A DNA stretch of 64,000 nucleotides from Arthrobotrys musiformis (taxonomy: Eukaryota > Ascomycota > Orbiliomycetes > Orbiliales > Orbiliaceae), in the NCBI GenBank assembly GCA_036971715.1, contig JAVHJL010000008.1, positions 2,604,001 to 2,668,000 of the forward strand. The letters are read 5' to 3'. Numbering within the stretch: the stretch's first letter is position 1; each line of letters starts with the position of its first letter. Below, piece by piece: positions 60,301 to 64,000 of this stretch. A program made the position numbers and the translations under genes. Under the pieces are notes generated by a model, which searched no databases, was not told the origin of the DNA, and saw only the letters and a list, made by a program, of their open reading frames with translations.

Positions 60301-62148
60301 TAAGGTTCTCTTCTTGGGCTTCTAGCAGGTTAGTGACTTGTCCTATTTCCCGAACTTCGGCCAGGCCAAACCAAACCTCCCTCTGTTTCCGACCTTTTTG
60401 GACTCTGCCGAGCTAAATTCATGAAATTTCGAAACCGGAGTTGGTTGTTGCTAAATACCTCCCTTCTACGGCGGCGGCGGTGGTGTATGGAGTATGTTTG
60501 GTGTTTGAGTTTTCGATGGCACGCGTCTACCGACCGACAAAGTTAAGTACGGCAGCTGTCAGCAGTAACGGCCCACGAGACTACGCCTGAGCCTTCTCCC
60601 TCCAAGCTCTACCTCTGCAACCAGCGGTCCAACCTCTCTTTATACCCCGACGGTACCAATGACCATAATGTCCTCTGATCCCTTCGAACGCTCCACCATC
60701 CTAATAAAGATGGTACCCGAATGCGAATGCATGAAATGCTGCATTATCGCCAGATCAAACATGCAGGCTGCAAATCACCACGAGCTCCTCCGCTGCGGAC
60801 GGCCCTCCAAGGCTCTCAAGCCAAACCCCCATCAATCCAAGCCGAAATCTATAGCCATATCATGCATACTCCAGACATGCATCTCTCCAGGCCTGCCTCT
60901 TACGATCATATCACCTGGCGAGCGAGCGAAATTGATGGAACGGACTGTACAAGCTTCTACGTTAGTTTGATTTGACCCCAAACTGTATATGAATGCTACA
61001 TTTTTACCCCTGCTACGGCTCCGCCCCTCTCTACAATCAATACGGCGATTTGAAGCATTTCCATTTCCCGGAATCGGCCCTTTGTTTGAGACGTCTAGCG
61101 TCGACCTCTAGGATCCGTAGTACGATCGGTCTCTTAGCTTCTGGCCTCAAGGCTTCTTCGATATACAGGAAAGGGCCCGGATTTTCAACTTTGGAAGATA
61201 AGCTCGACCTATGTCAAGCCAGATCAATTAGCTTTGAAACTTTACCGCTCAAGAAATTGCGACACGCCGGATAGTCATTCTAGGGTTACAGAATCCGACC
61301 GAGTCCTTGGGGTAACGAGTATAAGTCTATCTTATTTTGCTGACAGATAGGGCTCTTCGAAAGCGCTTTCGGGCCATAAGCGTCATGGCTGGTATGTTTT
61401 TAATGCAATATAGTGTCTCTGACCTGTATTCGTCCCCTTCTTCTTTCCTTCCCCTTTCCCCTTTTTCATTTGTGAGAAAACTCGAGGGCATCTCGCTGGG
61501 AATGGCTTTGGGTCCGTCACATTTCATCTGCGGGACAACCAAGCTGTTAGTCCAACTTGAATCTCGGGCCGAGGTTAAATACTACCATATGTCCATAGAT
61601 ATCTTATGATATCTAGACTCTAAAATTACACCTAGAGTCTTACCGATACCATGTAGCAGTTGACCCACGCTTATTGATGAGAGATCCGATGAGTATCCAA
61701 GATAACGGACCAGAGCAAGTTATACCGAGACTGAATTGAATTTAGGAAAGATCACATTTAATTGTACTGCACGTAGCATACCACGCAAGTTTAGCTATTT
61801 GTCCTGAAGCTTGTTGGCAATTGGGTCTTTAAATAAGGTGGCTCCGTGGCGCCTTAACTTCATACCGCCCTTTACATCTATCAATCTTATCTGCTACGGA
61901 AGACAGCACTTTGGTACCTTGAGCTAGCCTCCAATAAATCAATTACATTCTTATAATTACCTAGTTTCGATGGTGGTCTGCCTTAGTCCTGCATCTAAAC
62001 GTCATAAATTTAAATTGAGGCGTGGCTTAGTTCAGCTCGCATCAGGCCTAGTTACCACTCGGTTAGGTACCTGGTACCTACCTACATAGGCACATATCTA
62101 CTTAGGTACTTACGGACTTAAGCTCAAGATGCTGATGTTGTGATATAT
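57314..62148. other. 5-kb stretch, one coding-like frame, no supported gene
   Basis: At 60721-60975 (plus) an 84-codon frame looks like the end of a protein (QAEIYSHIMHTPDMHLSRPA) and the same frame is coding-like upstream to about 60600 across one TGA. A start or intron could not be placed. Other frames are short and without motifs. Confidence 0.3.
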
Positions 62149-64000
62149 CTAACTCCCAGCATCAATCACGACTGCTGCTGCCCCCACTAGCTTTCTATTC
62201 TCCCCTGACGTGGCCCCATCCCCGCTTCTATTTTCCTTTAACCACTTAACGAAATCCTTTGAACTCTTGAACCTAGGAATGGTACTTTCCTTCTTCCGAT
62301 CCTCTATTACCCTCCTGGAATTAACTTCCACCTTCTCTCTAACTTTTCTTTTCCCATTGGCCTCATTGCCAACCTTCATAACGTTATCCCTAGTAACCGT
62401 GACATTAATAGCAGGCGACGACGGCGATCTCCTCCCTGTATTTTTGGGTCCAGACGACGTCGGCGACGGCGTTCGAGGTCTGGGGGTATTGATACCTAGA
62501 TTCCCCGCTTCCTTAGACCCTCTTAGGGCGGATGGCGGAGAAGGCGTCCGGGTTCCTGGAGACTTGGGCGTAGTGCTCACGCCTCCTTTTACACCCTTTC
62601 CTCGCGCGCTAGGATTTACGATTTTCTGTAAGCCCTTCGGTGACCCTGGAATACTCCCTCTGGGAGAGGCAGGTATACTCCCACCCCTGTTCCGAACCCT
62701 TCTCTTCAGCCCTTCCGGCAAGTTCCCCATATCTGCATATCCATTGCTTCCTTTGGCCCAATTGCTGGGGTTTAGGCCAGTAATCCCAATTTTTTCAACT
62801 GTCGGCTTACTCGACCTTTCCATCACAACCGGGAAGCCAAGGTTATCGCTCGTAATATACATATCCATTGGCGACCCCCTTACTGTCGGTTTCCTCTGTG
62901 TACTTGGGAACCCGGGCGTCTCGACTATCGCATCATCTTCTTCTATCTCCGTAAGTGGTAGCATTTTGATCCCATTATTGGTGTCCGCCCGTTTATCCGA
63001 ATTCCCTTTGATATTGGGTAGTAAAGCGTTTACATCAACACCCGATATGCTTTGATAGCCTCTCGTATTTCTCCTCTTGTTCCAGTCACCGGTGTTGGGG
63101 ATACTGTTCCCGCTGGTGATAGAAGGAATGCTTCCACTTCTCATGCCCATAATACCCGGCAAAACTAAACTCTCCCGTTTTCTTTCCCCTTCCTTCAACC
63201 CAACTAGCCCTGGGCCCTTTGGTTCAGCTATAAATGGTAGGCTGCCTTTACTTCTTGGAACAGACAACAGAGGATTACTTGTCACCAACCCTGGTGGCCT
63301 AGACCGCGCTATATTGCTACTAGCACCGCTTCGTTCGTCCATTCCCTGAGAATTATCCACCTGCTGTGGCTTGGAGTCGAAAAAAGGTAGGTATGGGTAC
63401 AGTCGATTATAGGGGTCCGGGATTTGAGTACTTTCTTTTCTCGGAGGCCCACCCACATTCGTCATGAGAGGGACACCCAGTCTGTTCCTATCAGCTATTC
63501 CTCCACCCGCTGAAATCCTGTTATTCAAAAGCCCTGGTGTAACCATATTCCCCGACACAGGTAGAATATTGACCTCATCCGGTAACTCCATACCCTCTCT
63601 ACTCCCACTCCCTACTGAATTCTCAGTCGACCCAAAGGTAGGTGTTCCCCTTCCAGCACCCATAAAATCTTGAAGACCTTCAGCGAAAGAAGTAGCGTCA
63701 TTACCGTCTTCTTCGGTTAGAAGGTCCTCAACAGCGGTAATGGAGCTTATGGTCCGTTCTGCAACATTGGACGCTTGTGAGGTTTTACGAGTGATGGGAA
63801 TGTAGTGGGTGTTCATGTTTGGAACCGGCCTGTTAGTGTTCAAGTTGTTGTTTTTGTTGGCGTTGTCATTGGGGCTTTCCGAGTTCGGGGTCGTAGATTG
63901 AGAAGGTGTGTCTACTTCTGGAGTTATTACTATTGGGATCGAGGGTGCGACTGAGTTATGATAGAGTGTGAAGAGCCGCTTTTCTCCTGTTATATGTATC
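62149..64000 (-). CDS. Partial Ser/Pro/Gly-rich C-terminal region, gene runs off right edge
   Basis: One continuous frame from the window edge to TAG at 62149-62151, about 617 aa of a longer protein whose start lies beyond position 64000. It is low in hydrophobics and rich in Ser, Pro, Gly, Asn and Arg, with SP/TP-dense blocks (RPRTPSPTSSGPKNTGRRSP; GSIPASPRGSIPGSPKG) that would suit many proline-directed phosphorylations. It ends with a short helical piece (FKSSKDFVKWLKENRS). No domain is recognisable in this part. It may be the disordered tail of a membrane or signalling protein; the most upstream residues (EKRLFTLYHNSVAPSIPIVI) could be the edge of a folded region. The antisense frame of 281 codons at 62210-63055 is a shadow of this composition. 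Confidence 0.75.
   Translation of the reverse strand, partial: IHITGEKRLFTLYHNSVAPSIPIVITPEVDTPSQSTTPNSESPNDNANKNNNLNTNRPVPNMNTHYIPITRKTSQASNVAERTISSITAVEDLLTEEDGNDATSFAEGLQDFMGAGRGTPTFGSTENSVGSGSREGMELPDEVNILPVSGNMVTPGLLNNRISAGGGIADRNRLGVPLMTNVGGPPRKESTQIPDPYNRLYPYLPFFDSKPQQVDNSQGMDERSGASSNIARSRPPGLVTSNPLLSVPRSKGSLPFIAEPKGPGLVGLKEGERKRESLVLPGIMGMRSGSIPSITSGNSIPNTGDWNKRRNTRGYQSISGVDVNALLPNIKGNSDKRADTNNGIKMLPLTEIEEDDAIVETPGFPSTQRKPTVRGSPMDMYITSDNLGFPVVMERSSKPTVEKIGITGLNPSNWAKGSNGYADMGNLPEGLKRRVRNRGGSIPASPRGSIPGSPKGLQKIVNPSARGKGVKGGVSTTPKSPGTRTPSPPSALRGSKEAGNLGINTPRPRTPSPTSSGPKNTGRRSPSSPAINVTVTRDNVMKVGNEANGKRKVREKVEVNSRRVIEDRKKESTIPRFKSSKDFVKWLKENRSGDGATSGENRKLVGAAAVVIDAGS

Noticed and set aside
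62210..63055. 281-codon plus-strand frame
   Set aside because: Antisense shadow of the Ser/Pro-rich tail gene; hydrophobic only because of the complement of its codons.

Overview
The window looks like nuclear DNA of a filamentous ascomycete (Pezizomycotina). Coding regions are split by short introns of about 58-110 nt with GTRNGT-type donors, CTAAC/CTGAT-like branch sites and YAG acceptors. The gene content also fits: a VIT/von Willebrand-A protein, a GLEYA adhesin and several C2H2 zinc-finger proteins. Leotiomycetes is a guess from overall style. Gene density is very low: about eight gene models I can support (two of them weak) plus decayed pieces in 64 kb. All exon joins were worked out by hand from splice signals and reading phase; no transcript data were used.

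Layout. At 0.56-5.5 kb (minus) is a four-exon gene for a ~1574-aa VIT + vWA protein whose C-terminal half carries 13 heptads resembling the RNA polymerase II CTD, followed by polyproline. At 8.4-9.8 kb (minus) is a two-exon secreted GLEYA-type adhesin with a Thr-rich stalk. From 9.8 to about 20.4 kb I see no gene. The stretch from about 20.5 to 24.2 kb reads differently from its surroundings; it has a 345-aa unidentified frame with a broken continuation and may be foreign or organelle-derived. An unrecognised ~200-aa frame lies at 25.9-26.5 kb (minus). Decayed coding pieces lie at 36.7-38.4 kb (minus). A partial Ser/Pro-rich tail gene runs off the right edge (62.1-64.0 kb, minus).

The most interesting content is a set of four spliced C2H2 zinc-finger genes scattered through the otherwise empty 32.8-57.3 kb: A (32.8-35.0, minus), B (41.4-42.5, minus), C (47.4-49.0, minus) and D (56.4-57.3, plus). 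A, B and C each have an intron inside the first finger at the same codon (11th residue after the second Cys) and the same phase (2). B and C also share an N-terminal Cys-rich module with identical residue spacing around a second shared phase-0 intron. This points to a diverged paralogous family of probable DNA-binding or regulatory proteins that I cannot name.

A short dispersed motif (core GGGAACGAGACC) recurs across the gene-poor tracts and probably marks worn-out mobile elements, although I recognise no transposase or reverse transcriptase. The genes do not form an obvious pathway. The layout suggests two isolated housekeeping or cell-surface genes on the left and a gene-poor, fast-changing compartment holding the zinc-finger family.
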